12,672 nucleotides of DNA from Actinomycetes bacterium (GCA_022600695.1 JAHZJY010000073.1:1-12672); one strand, 5' to 3'; shown: positions 1 through 5,299, numbered from the stretch's first letter. Notes: generated from the letters alone by a model not told the origin. A program made the numbers and translations.

Positions 1-546
1 CAGCTGTACGGCGGTGCGCTGCGGATGACCCGAAACCCCACCGACGCCGAGGACCTGCTGCAGGAAACCATGGTCAAGGCCTACGCCGGATTCCGGTCCT
101 TCCGGGAGGGCACCAACCTCAAGGCCTGGCTGTACCGGATTCTGACCAACAGCTACATCAACGCCTACCGCAAGAAGCAGCGTCAGCCCGCCGAGTACCC
201 CACCGAGGAGATCACCGACTGGCAGTTGGCGGCCAGCGCCGAGCATACGTCCACCGGATTGCGCTCGGCGGAGGTCGAGGCGCTGGAAAATATGCCGGAC
301 AGCGAAATCAAAGAGGCGCTCCAGGCGTTACCAGAAGAGTTCCGGCTCGCGGTGTATCTAGCCGACGTCGAGGGCCTGCCGTACAAGGAGATCGCTGAGA
401 TCATGGAAACACCGATCGGGACCGTGATGTCCCGTCTGCACCGGGGTAGGCGTCAGTTGCGGACGCTGCTCACCGATGTCGCCCGTGACCGCGGGTTTAT
501 GCGGGGTCAGGATGAGGGCCACGAGGCTCAGGAGGCGACCTCGTGA
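1..546 (+). CDS. sigH: ECF sigma factor SigH, 5'-truncated by the window edge
   Basis: This is an extracytoplasmic-function sigma factor that directs RNA polymerase to oxidative- and heat-stress promoters (thioredoxin system, sigE, chaperones). The reading frame is open from base 1, so 182 residues are visible; family members are about 210-220 aa, so roughly 30-40 N-terminal residues lie upstream. Region 2 is seen at visible residues 1-60, with the [17 protein letters not shown] core-binding segment and a following [16 protein letters not shown] promoter-melting segment. Region 4 is near residues 105-160, with [16 protein letters not shown] and the helix-turn-helix [19 protein letters not shown] followed by HRGRRQLR. 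The ATG at 25 is internal to region 2 and is not the true start. The stop overlaps the rshA start by 4 bp, as expected for a sigma/anti-sigma pair. The symbol rests on the adjacent ZAS anti-sigma gene and the downstream gene order. Confidence 0.95.
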   Translation, partial: QLYGGALRMTRNPTDAEDLLQETMVKAYAGFRSFREGTNLKAWLYRILTNSYINAYRKKQRQPAEYPTEEITDWQLAASAEHTSTGLRSAEVEALENMPDSEIKEALQALPEEFRLAVYLADVEGLPYKEIAEIMETPIGTVMSRLHRGRRQLRTLLTDVARDRGFMRGQDEGHEAQEATS

Positions 547-827
547 GCATTGATGATCCCCAGCTCGACCCCGATCCCGGCCACGCCGACTGCGCGCTGG
601 TCATTCGCCAGGTCTGGGCGCTGCTCGACGGTGAGGTCACCGACGGCAGCCGTGCGGAGTTGCGCCGGCATCTCGAGGACTGCCCGGCCTGCCTGCGCCA
701 CTACGGGGTGGAGGAACGCATCAAGAAGCTCATCGCCACCAAGTGCAGCGGGGAGAAGGCCCCCGCCTACCTGGTCGAACGGGTGCGGATGGAAATCAGC
801 CGCACCACCATCATCCGCCGGGGCTGA
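543..827 (+). CDS. rshA: Zinc-binding anti-sigma factor RshA
   Basis: This 94-aa cytoplasmic anti-sigma factor is expected to bind SigH and release it on disulfide stress. The ZAS signature is present as H43-x3-C47-x2-C50 ([14 protein letters not shown]). C17 sits where the fourth metal ligand is found in the Streptomyces homologue RsrA, and a further C68 follows the motif. The GTG start overlaps the sigH stop (GTGA), which implies translational coupling and equal expression of sigma and anti-sigma. The gene ends in a dyad shared with the convergent bL37 gene. A second long + frame over the same bases (from 550) has a random arginine/serine/proline-rich composition and is rejected. That the protein is zinc-bound and redox-active is inferred from the family. 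Confidence 0.94.
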   Translation: MSIDDPQLDPDPGHADCALVIRQVWALLDGEVTDGSRAELRRHLEDCPACLRHYGVEERIKKLIATKCSGEKAPAYLVERVRMEISRTTIIRRG

Positions 828-853
828 TCACCGGGATCAAGCCGGGAGATCAG
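824..853. terminator. Possible bidirectional terminator between rshA and bL37
   Basis: The outer arms CTGATC (824-829) and GATCAG (848-853) are perfectly complementary. Inside them CCGG at 831-834 can pair with CCGG at 842-845. The rshA stop codon (825-827, + strand) and the bL37 stop codon (850-852, - strand) lie in opposite arms, so both convergent messages end in the same hairpin. Neither side has a clear U-run, so termination is only a suggestion. Confidence 0.35.
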
Positions 854-924
854 GAATTGGGTCGCTTGCCGTGGTTGGCCTTGCTGTGCTTGCGGTCGCG
901 CTTCTTCCGGCCACGTTTGGCCAT
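850..924 (-). CDS. 50S ribosomal protein bL37 (24 aa)
   Basis: This 24-codon gene lies antisense in the gap between rshA and the biotinyl protein. It starts MAKRGRKKRDRKHSK and ends NHGKRPNS, so about half the residues are lysine, arginine or histidine. I recognise it as bL37, the tiny mycobacterial large-subunit protein found in cryo-EM ribosome structures, where it is buried against 23S rRNA. A strong Shine-Dalgarno GGAGG (932-936 on the reverse strand) lies seven bases before the ATG at 924-922, which supports real translation and fixes the start. The neighbours run the other way, so it needs its own promoter in 937-1042; a GACAAT-type -10 is possible there but I do not call it. At this length it is easily missed by gene finders. 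The identification is from memory of the sequence and was not searched. Confidence 0.92.
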   Translation of the reverse strand: MAKRGRKKRDRKHSKANHGKRPNS

Positions 925-931
925 GGTTCTA

Positions 932-936
932 CCTCC
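932..936 (-). promoter_or_regulatory. Ribosome binding site of bL37
   Basis: GGAGG on the reverse strand, seven bases upstream of the bL37 ATG. It is one of the best Shine-Dalgarno matches in the window and is the main translational evidence for a 24-codon gene. Confidence 0.85.
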
Positions 937-1042
937 GAATGATCAGGATTTACCTCTATTGTCGCACGGCGCCGGAACCGCTCGGTGCGGCGGTGTTGTG
1001 GTTCGATAGAGCCTCAGGGCAGAGCTTTGGAGTGAGGGTGAC

Positions 1043-1261
1043 ATGGCCGAGGATGTGCGCGCCGAGATCGTGGCCAGTGTGTTGGAGGTCGTGGTCAGCA
1101 AGGGCGACCAGATCGGCCCCGGGGAAATCCTTGTCCTGCTCGAGTCGATGAAGATGGAGATTCCGGTGCTGGCCGAGGTCGCGGGGACCATCGCCGAGGT
1201 CAACGTGGCGGTCGGCGACGTCATCCAGGCCGGTCACCTCATCGCTGTCATCGACGACTAG
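1043..1261 (+). CDS. Small biotinylated carrier protein (TB7.3-type biotin/lipoyl-binding protein)
   Basis: This 72-aa stand-alone biotinyl domain has the canonical attachment motif ESMKMEIPV at residues 34-42, with K37 as the lysine expected to carry biotin. The two halves of the flattened barrel flank it: the first strands at residues 3-32 and the repeat-like GTIAEVNVAVGDVIQAGHLI at 48-67. It corresponds to the mycobacterial TB7.3 protein (Rv3221c in M. tuberculosis, from memory). Its role is uncertain: it may be a free carboxyl-carrier subunit used by an acyl-CoA carboxylase encoded elsewhere, since no carboxylase gene is adjacent. The ATG at 1043 follows a weak GTGAGGGTG purine stretch, and pdtaS follows after 9 bp, so the two are probably co-transcribed. 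Lipoylation is less likely than biotinylation because of the exact MKM core. Confidence 0.93.
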   Translation: MAEDVRAEIVASVLEVVVSKGDQIGPGEILVLLESMKMEIPVLAEVAGTIAEVNVAVGDVIQAGHLIAVIDD

Positions 1262-1270
1262 CGGCGGCGG

Positions 1271-2704
1271 ATGTCGACCCTCGGTGAGCTGCTCGCCGAG
1301 CACACCGATTTGCCCGGCAGCGTGGTGGATCACCTGCACGCCGTGGTGGGCGAGTGGCAACTGCTCGCCGATATGTCCTTCGGCGACCTGTTGATGTGGG
1401 TCCGCCGCGGGGATGGGGTGGACAACGCCGTGGTGTGCGTGGCGCAGTGCCGCCCCAATACCGCCCCGACCATGCTGATCACCGATGCGGTGAGCACCGT
1501 CGCGGCGGAGGAGGCCCTGGTGGGGACGGTTCCGGTGCGCTACCGCGGAGATGTGGTGGCGCTGCTGACCCGGCAGACCGCGGGGGACGGCCGCCGTACG
1601 TCCTCGCGGCTGGAGACCGCCTACCTGGACTGTGCCGCGACCCTGCTGGACATGGTGTCGGAGGGAACCTTTCCGAACGTCGGCCAGTCGGCGGTCTCGC
1701 GGTCCAGTCCCCGGGTGGGTGACGGCTTCATCCGCCTGGACGTCGAGGGTGTGGTCAGCTACGCCAGCCCCAATGCGCTCTCGGCCTGCCATCGCATGGG
1801 CCTGACCGCCGAACTCGAGGGGCACGCCCTCCTCGCGGTGACCCGCCCGCTGATATCCGACCCGTTCGAGGCGACGGAGTTGGCCAACCACATCGCAGAG
1901 TCGCTGACCGGGGGTGCCGGGATGCGACTGGAGGTCGACGCCGGCGGGGCGACCGTGCTGTTCCGCACGCTGCCGTTGGTGGTCGGCGGTCGGTCCGTCG
2001 GGGCCGCGGTACTGGTTCGTGATGTCACGGAGGTCAAGCGGCGCGACCGGGCGCTGCTGTCCAAGGACGCGACCATCCGGGAGATCCACCATCGGGTCAA
2101 GAACAACCTGCAGACCGTGGCGGCACTGCTGCGGCTTCAGGCCCGGCGCACCGCCAACGTGGAGGGCCGCCACGCGCTGCTGGAGTCGGTGCGCCGGGTC
2201 GCGGCCATTGCGGAGGTCCACGAGGCGCTGTCGATGTCGGTGGACGAGGAGGTCAATCTCGACGCGGTGATCGACCGCATCCTGCCGGTCATGAACGACG
2301 TGGTCCGCCTTGGCAGCCCGATCCGGATCAACCGGGAGGGCACGCTGGGGGTGCTCGACGCCGAGCGGGCCACCGCGCTGGTCATGGTGGTCACCGAACT
2401 GGTCCAAAACGCCGTCCAGCACGGGTTCGAGCACGCCCCCGATCCCGGGGCCGAGCGGGGGCGGGTGGTGATCCGGGCCGACCGTTCGGCGCGGTCGCTG
2501 AACATCGTGGTCCACGACGATGGGTGTGGTCTGCCGGCCGGGTTCAGCCTGGAGAGCTCCGAGCGGCTGGGCCTGCAGATCGTCCGGACCCTGGTGTCGG
2601 CCGAGTTGGACGGCACGCTGGAGATGCGCGCGGTCGCCGCTGGCGGCACGGATGCGGTGCTGCGGGTGCCGATCGGCCGCAAAAGAATCGCGGCCCCGGG
2701 CTGA
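1271..2704 (+). CDS. pdtaS: Cytosolic sensor histidine kinase PdtaS
   Basis: This 477-aa kinase autophosphorylates and passes phosphate to the RNA-binding ANTAR response regulator PdtaR, which is encoded elsewhere in mycobacteria. There is no transmembrane segment. An N-terminal GAF-like domain covers about residues 1-130 and a PAS-like domain about 150-255 (GDGFIRLDVEGVVSYASPNA). The HisKA_2-type dimerisation helix EIHHRVKNNLQTVAALLRLQ spans 271-290, with the phospho-acceptor at H273 or H274. The HATPase domain has the N-box ELVQNAVQH (376-384), DDGCGLP (416-422) and GLQIV (434-438). Family members are near 500 aa; from memory the M. tuberculosis protein carries a longer loop in the GAF domain near residues 75-90, which would account for most of the difference. 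The start has no clear Shine-Dalgarno and lies 9 bp after the biotin-protein stop, which suggests coupling. The stop codon sits in the loop of the whiB1 terminator hairpin. Confidence 0.95.
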   Translation: MSTLGELLAEHTDLPGSVVDHLHAVVGEWQLLADMSFGDLLMWVRRGDGVDNAVVCVAQCRPNTAPTMLITDAVSTVAAEEALVGTVPVRYRGDVVALLTRQTAGDGRRTSSRLETAYLDCAATLLDMVSEGTFPNVGQSAVSRSSPRVGDGFIRLDVEGVVSYASPNALSACHRMGLTAELEGHALLAVTRPLISDPFEATELANHIAESLTGGAGMRLEVDAGGATVLFRTLPLVVGGRSVGAAVLVRDVTEVKRRDRALLSKDATIREIHHRVKNNLQTVAALLRLQARRTANVEGRHALLESVRRVAAIAEVHEALSMSVDEEVNLDAVIDRILPVMNDVVRLGSPIRINREGTLGVLDAERATALVMVVTELVQNAVQHGFEHAPDPGAERGRVVIRADRSARSLNIVVHDDGCGLPAGFSLESSERLGLQIVRTLVSAELDGTLEMRAVAAGGTDAVLRVPIGRKRIAAPG

Positions 2705-2719
2705 TGCCGGGGCCGCGAT
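2687..2719 (-). terminator. Intrinsic terminator of whiB1, embedded in the end of pdtaS
   Basis: The arms ATCGCGGCCCCGG (2687-2699) and CCGGGGCCGCGAT (2707-2719) form a perfect 13-bp stem with a 7-nt loop. Read on the - strand, the direction of whiB1, the hairpin is followed at once by TCTTTTGC, a short U-tract, so it is a good Rho-independent terminator for whiB1, 15 bases past its stop. On the + strand no U-run follows, but the stem could still act on pdtaS RNA, whose TGA (2702-2704) is in the loop. Confidence 0.8.
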
Positions 2720-2734
2720 CAGGTCGGGATCGAA

Positions 2735-2989
2735 CTAGACGCCGGTGCGGGCCCGGGTGCGGGCGTTCCGGCGCTTGAGGGCGCGACGTTCGTCCTCGCT
2801 CATACCGCCCCAGACGCCGGCGTCCTGCCCGGACTCCAGTGCCCAGGCCAGGCAGTCGGTGACCACCGGGCAGCGGTTGCAGACAAGCTTCGCGTCGGCG
2901 ATCTGAGCAAGGGCAGGACCGCTGTTGCCGACGGGGAAGAACAGTTCCGGATCTTCGTCCCGGCAGACCGCCTTGTGGCGCCAATCCAT
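2735..2989 (-). CDS. whiB1: Iron-sulfur transcription factor WhiB1
   Basis: This 84-aa Wbl protein binds a nitric-oxide-sensitive [4Fe-4S] cluster and partners the primary sigma factor SigA region 4; WhiB1 is essential in M. tuberculosis. The four cluster cysteines are C9, C37, C40 and C46 (CxxC plus Cx5C), followed by the GVWGG turn at residues 58-62 and a basic C-terminal DNA-binding tail (RRALKRRNARTRAR). Length and sequence fit WhiB1 better than other Wbl proteins. The start is supported by AAGGAG (2999-3004, reverse strand) nine bases upstream. The gene converges on pdtaS, has its own terminator, and is preceded by a long leader with a CRP-type operator. The PdtaS neighbour is a sensor that others have linked to nitric oxide and copper, so proximity to WhiB1 is suggestive only. 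Confidence 0.97.
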   Translation of the reverse strand: MDWRHKAVCRDEDPELFFPVGNSGPALAQIADAKLVCNRCPVVTDCLAWALESGQDAGVWGGMSEDERRALKRRNARTRARTGV

Positions 2990-2998
2990 CTGTCGCTA

Positions 2999-3004
2999 CT
3001 CCTT
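2999..3004 (-). promoter_or_regulatory. Ribosome binding site of whiB1
   Basis: AAGGAG on the reverse strand, nine bases before the whiB1 ATG. It is directly followed by an in-frame TAG that would end the possible leader peptide beginning at 3073, so the binding site doubles as the last two sense codons of that frame. Confidence 0.8.
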
Positions 3005-3023
3005 ATTCTCCGTGTGCGCACCA

Positions 3024-3050
3024 AAATTCGGGGGCAAGCCCCCTGAACTT
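3024..3050 (-). promoter_or_regulatory. Attenuator-like hairpin in the whiB1 leader
   Basis: On the - strand the leader reads AAGTTC, a bulged A, GGGGGC, TT, GCCCCC, GAATTT, then T. This folds into a 12-bp stem with one bulge and one G-U pair; the lower right arm is U-rich and ends in TTTT. The shape is that of an intrinsic terminator, 34 bases before the whiB1 start codon. It could stop transcription before the gene or present the ribosome binding site conditionally. Function is inferred; only the inverted repeat is seen. Confidence 0.5.
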
Positions 3051-3097
3051 CGGTTGTTAACCCGTGCACACACAAACGTTGTTGCACTGTTACACCG

Positions 3098-3125
3098 ATG
3101 TTGTCACAGGCCCGGCGGAAGTCAA
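3098..3125 (-). promoter_or_regulatory. Predicted whiB1 promoter (-35 and -10)
   Basis: A -35 element TTGACT lies at 3120-3125 and a -10-like CAACAT at 3098-3103, with a 16-base spacer. Transcription would begin at about the A at 3091, giving a leader of about 102 bases. The -10 matches the mycobacterial TANNNT only at the A and the final T, so it is imperfect. The predicted start places the upstream CRP site centre at about -58, the distance I recall for the M. tuberculosis whiB1 promoter. Confidence 0.5.
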
Positions 3126-3141
3126 TGGGACTTGAACGAAC

Positions 3142-3157
3142 CGTGGGCAATGTCACT
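3142..3157 (-). promoter_or_regulatory. CRP-type operator upstream of whiB1
   Basis: The reverse strand reads AGTGACATTGCCCACG, which fits the CRP half-site layout TGTGA-N6-TCACA as AGTGA-N6-CCACG. It closely resembles the cAMP-CRP (Rv3676) site I remember in front of M. tuberculosis whiB1. Its position upstream of the predicted -35 suits activation. Confidence 0.6.
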
Positions 3158-3227
3158 TCCCGGGCCGGTGTGATGGCCCGTCCTGCAGTGTACTAAAGTC
3201 TGTTGCAGATGCGCCTGAAAGCGCTGA

Positions 3228-4193
3228 TCAGTCTGGTTGCGCCGGCGGCGCGACCACGTTCAGCGCCTCCGGAACCGCGGTGAAGGTCATCTCGGTGCGC
3301 ATTCCGAGAAAATCTCCGTCCACCTGGCAGGCGATCGGTTCGGCTGAGGTCAGCCGGACCCAGGGCAGGTCATCGTGACGGATGAGATCCCGGCCCTTGA
3401 TCTCGGCTTTACGGGCCAGCATCCGGCGCACCACCAGCAGGTTCGTGATGACGTTCATGCCGGTCACGGCGAACACCCCCAGGCCGCCCTCGAAGGTGGT
3501 GCCCGGATTGGTCCACACCGGCCGGCTGTTGGCGTAGGTCCAGGGGCTGGAGTTGGAGACGAATGCGAAATGCACCCCGGCTTGCGGCTCCCGGCCCGGC
3601 AACTCCAGGGTCAGCAGCGGTTGCGCCCGGGCGCTGCCGAGCATTTCGCGGACCGCGATGCGGATATAGCGGGCCGCGGTCACTTTTCGGCCCTTAGCCC
3701 GCTGGGCCTCCACCGCGGCCACCACATCCCCGTCCACACCGAGCCCCGCGGTGAACACCGACCAGCGCTCGGTGCAGTCCATCAGGCCGATACGCCGCCA
3801 CGGATCGGCTGGGCGGTGCTCGCCGAGCAGGTCGATCAGCTGGTTGGTGGCTTCGGTGGGATCCGGGCTGATACCCAGGGCGCGAGCGAAGACGTTGGCC
3901 GATCCGCCGGGCACCACGGCGACGGCGGGCAGCGTGTCGGCCGCGGGCCGGTCCGGGCCGGGTGCCCCGAGCAGTCCGTTGACCACTTCGTTCACCGTGC
4001 CGTCCCCGCCGTGCACGATGATCACGTCCATCCCGTCCCGACGGGCGGCCTCGGCGATCTCGACGGCGTGCCCGCGGTGATCGGTGTGCGCCACCGAAAG
4101 GTTCAGCCGGCTCTCCAGCGCATGTGCCAGCAGATCGCGGCCGGCCGGCGTTGTGGAGGTGGCGTTGGGGTTGACGATCAGCACGGCGCGCAC
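3228..4193 (-). CDS. Diacylglycerol kinase-like lipid kinase (DAGK catalytic domain)
   Basis: This 321-aa protein belongs to the DAGK/YegS/LcbK family, which phosphorylates lipid hydroxyls with ATP. The N-terminal strand VLIVNPNAT is followed by the nucleotide-binding motif HGGDGTVNEVVNG (about residues 61-73 from the GTG) and PGGSANVFARALG near 95-107, both hallmarks of the family. The C-terminal half is the beta-sandwich domain with the typical QVDGD near residue 292. The substrate cannot be read from sequence. I place the start at the GTG at 4193-4191, because a TAGGCT -10 (4202-4207) lies 8 bases upstream and fits a leaderless message; a TTG at 4217 would add 8 residues and has no ribosome binding site. 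The gene corresponds to Rv3218 in M. tuberculosis, from memory. It ends 103 bases upstream of the - strand whiB1 promoter, so read-through into whiB1 is possible. Confidence 0.88.
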   Translation of the reverse strand: MRAVLIVNPNATSTTPAGRDLLAHALESRLNLSVAHTDHRGHAVEIAEAARRDGMDVIIVHGGDGTVNEVVNGLLGAPGPDRPAADTLPAVAVVPGGSANVFARALGISPDPTEATNQLIDLLGEHRPADPWRRIGLMDCTERWSVFTAGLGVDGDVVAAVEAQRAKGRKVTAARYIRIAVREMLGSARAQPLLTLELPGREPQAGVHFAFVSNSSPWTYANSRPVWTNPGTTFEGGLGVFAVTGMNVITNLLVVRRMLARKAEIKGRDLIRHDDLPWVRLTSAEPIACQVDGDFLGMRTEMTFTAVPEALNVVAPPAQPD

Positions 4194-4201
4194 GAGAGAT
4201 G

Positions 4202-4207
4202 AGCCTA
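4202..4207 (-). promoter_or_regulatory. -10 element for the DAGK-like gene (leaderless)
   Basis: TAGGCT on the reverse strand is a perfect TANNNT and lies 8 bases before the GTG start at 4193. It overlaps the region that would hold the -35 of the divergent gene at 4253, so the two promoters probably exclude each other. Confidence 0.45.
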
Positions 4208-4218
4208 TCGGGGGCAAC

Positions 4219-4224
4219 TACACT
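4219..4224 (+). promoter_or_regulatory. -10 element for the sensor-domain lipoprotein gene
   Basis: TACACT is a perfect TANNNT. Transcription would start near 4231, leaving a leader of about 22 bases that carries the strong GGAGGGAGG at 4237-4245. No good -35 is seen. Confidence 0.45.
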
Positions 4225-4236
4225 CGGAGCCGCCCC

Positions 4237-4245
4237 GGAGGGAGG
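4237..4245 (+). promoter_or_regulatory. Ribosome binding site that fixes the start at 4253
   Basis: GGAGGGAGG ends seven bases before the GTG at 4253-4255. This decides for that start over the ATG at 4199, which would put the promoter and ribosome binding site inside the coding region and place a non-secretory extension before the signal peptide. Confidence 0.8.
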
Positions 4246-4252
4246 TGGCACG

Positions 4253-4870
4253 GTGACCGGGAAAAACCCAGCGAGCCGCATTCGGGCCCTGATCACGGCG
4301 GCGGTCCTGACGGCCTGCCTGCATCTCGGTGCGGCGCCGACCGCCGGTGCCGACCCCGGAGTCGCGGCGGACCCGCTACTGCTCAGTGTCGAGGAGGTGC
4401 GCGCCATCGCCGGTAACGCCGACTTGGCCCCGGCGGCGCCGGTCGACCGGCCGGGCGGCCAGCATCAGTACGACGCGCAGTACCCGAGCCAGTGCCACGG
4501 TGTCTTCAACCAGGACGTCGCCTTCGCCGGCGGGTACAGCCAGTTCCGGTCGGTCTCGTATCCGGGGCCGGCCAACCGGACCGTCACCCAGGCCGTCGCG
4601 GTGTATCCGAACTCCTCGGCCGCGCGGGCCGCGCTGACGCGGCTCGGGAAGGCGCTGAACGCCTGTTCGGAATTGGGGGTGCCCGGGATGGCGATCACCG
4701 CGCAGATCCTCGACCGCGCGACGTTCGCGGTGTGCGAGGAGCAGTGCGCCACCCTTTACCGGGCGGCCGGGCCGGTGCTGATCGGGGTCGACGCCGTCCA
4801 ATTCGGCGATTCGGACCGGATCGCCACCGCGGTGCTGCAGCAGATCAGCGGTCGGGTCGCGGCGGCTTAA
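4253..4870 (+). CDS. Secreted PknH-sensor-like domain protein, probable lipoprotein
   Basis: This 205-aa exported protein has a basic N-terminus (KNPASRIR), a hydrophobic stretch LITAAVLTACLHLG at residues 13-26, and a lipobox LTAC with C22 as the lipidated residue. A classical signal-peptidase site after AGA (31-33) is an alternative. The mature part starts SVEEVRAIAG and resembles the PknH-like extracellular sensor family: it has the QYPSQCHGVFNQ segment, an A-V-x-Y-P-x-S-x-x-A-x-x-x-L region near 114-128 (QAVAVYPNSSAARAAL), and four cysteines (C81, C138, C161, C165) that could form the two disulfides seen in that fold. Many mycobacteria carry several such Lpq-type proteins, and their ligands are unknown. 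The next gene follows after 9 bp. I do not recall a counterpart at this place in M. tuberculosis, where Rv3218 and Rv3217c are adjacent, so it may be a lineage-specific gain or a loss in the pathogen. Confidence 0.82.
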   Translation: MTGKNPASRIRALITAAVLTACLHLGAAPTAGADPGVAADPLLLSVEEVRAIAGNADLAPAAPVDRPGGQHQYDAQYPSQCHGVFNQDVAFAGGYSQFRSVSYPGPANRTVTQAVAVYPNSSAARAALTRLGKALNACSELGVPGMAITAQILDRATFAVCEEQCATLYRAAGPVLIGVDAVQFGDSDRIATAVLQQISGRVAAA

Positions 4871-4873
4871 GCT
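4868..4873 (+). promoter_or_regulatory. -10 element for the membrane-protein gene at 4880 (leaderless)
   Basis: TAAGCT (TANNNT) lies exactly six bases before the ATG, so transcription would start on the A of the start codon. Its first three bases are the stop codon of the upstream lipoprotein gene. No Shine-Dalgarno precedes the ATG, which fits a leaderless message. Confidence 0.5.
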
Positions 4874-4879
4874 CAACGT

Positions 4880-5299
4880 ATGAGCTCTTCGCCCCCGACG
4901 ACGGTGCGGGCCGCGGCCGCCCTGGTCGGCCTCGAGGGTACCGCGGGCATGGCCGGTGCGGTGGTGTTCCTGATTCGCGGGCTGACCGGCGCCGACCGCC
5001 ATATCGTCAACGGATTCGGCAATGCGGCCTGGTTCGCGGTGATCGGCGCGGCGCTGCTGACGTCGGCCTGGGCGCTGTGGACCGGTCGGCGCTGGGGGCG
5101 CGGTATCGCGGTGTTCGCCCAACTGCTGCTGCTTCCGGTGACCTGGTACGTCGCGGTCGGCTCGCACCGCTGGTTCTACGGGATCCCGGTCGCCGTGATC
5201 GCGGCGGCGGCGCTGGTGCTGTTGTTCGCGCCCGCCACCCTGCGCTGGTTGGCCTACGACCCGGCCAGTTCCGACAGCTCCGGGCCGGACACCCGGTAG
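4880..5299 (+). CDS. Four-helix membrane protein (Rv3217c-like), function unknown
   Basis: This 139-aa integral membrane protein has four predicted helices at about residues 11-33, 47-68, 74-94 and 98-118, separated by short polar loops; a basic TGRRWGRG loop (68-75) between helices 2 and 3 suggests a cytoplasmic side by the positive-inside rule. The tail DPASSDSSGPDTR is hydrophilic. It matches in size and place the conserved membrane protein Rv3217c of M. tuberculosis, from memory. No catalytic motif is visible, so no function is proposed. The last 46 bases overlap the 3' end of the convergent acetyltransferase gene. Confidence 0.85.
   Translation: MSSSPPTTVRAAAALVGLEGTAGMAGAVVFLIRGLTGADRHIVNGFGNAAWFAVIGAALLTSAWALWTGRRWGRGIAVFAQLLLLPVTWYVAVGSHRWFYGIPVAVIAAAALVLLFAPATLRWLAYDPASSDSSGPDTR

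Noticed and set aside
974..997. GGAAC-N16-GTT before the biotin-protein gene as a SigH promoter
   Set aside because: The gap from GGAAC to GTT is 16 bases, two shorter than the usual 18 for SigH/SigR sites, and the bases around GTT do not fit CGTT.
956..2515. 519-aa open frame antisense to the biotin protein and pdtaS
   Set aside because: Histidine/arginine/glycine-rich composition typical of antisense shadow in high-GC DNA; the + strand genes have clear family motifs.
3161..3180. CGGGCC...GGCCCG dyad after the DAGK-like gene as its terminator
   Set aside because: Short stem with an 8-base loop and no U-tract; kept only as a possible part of the whiB1 upstream region.
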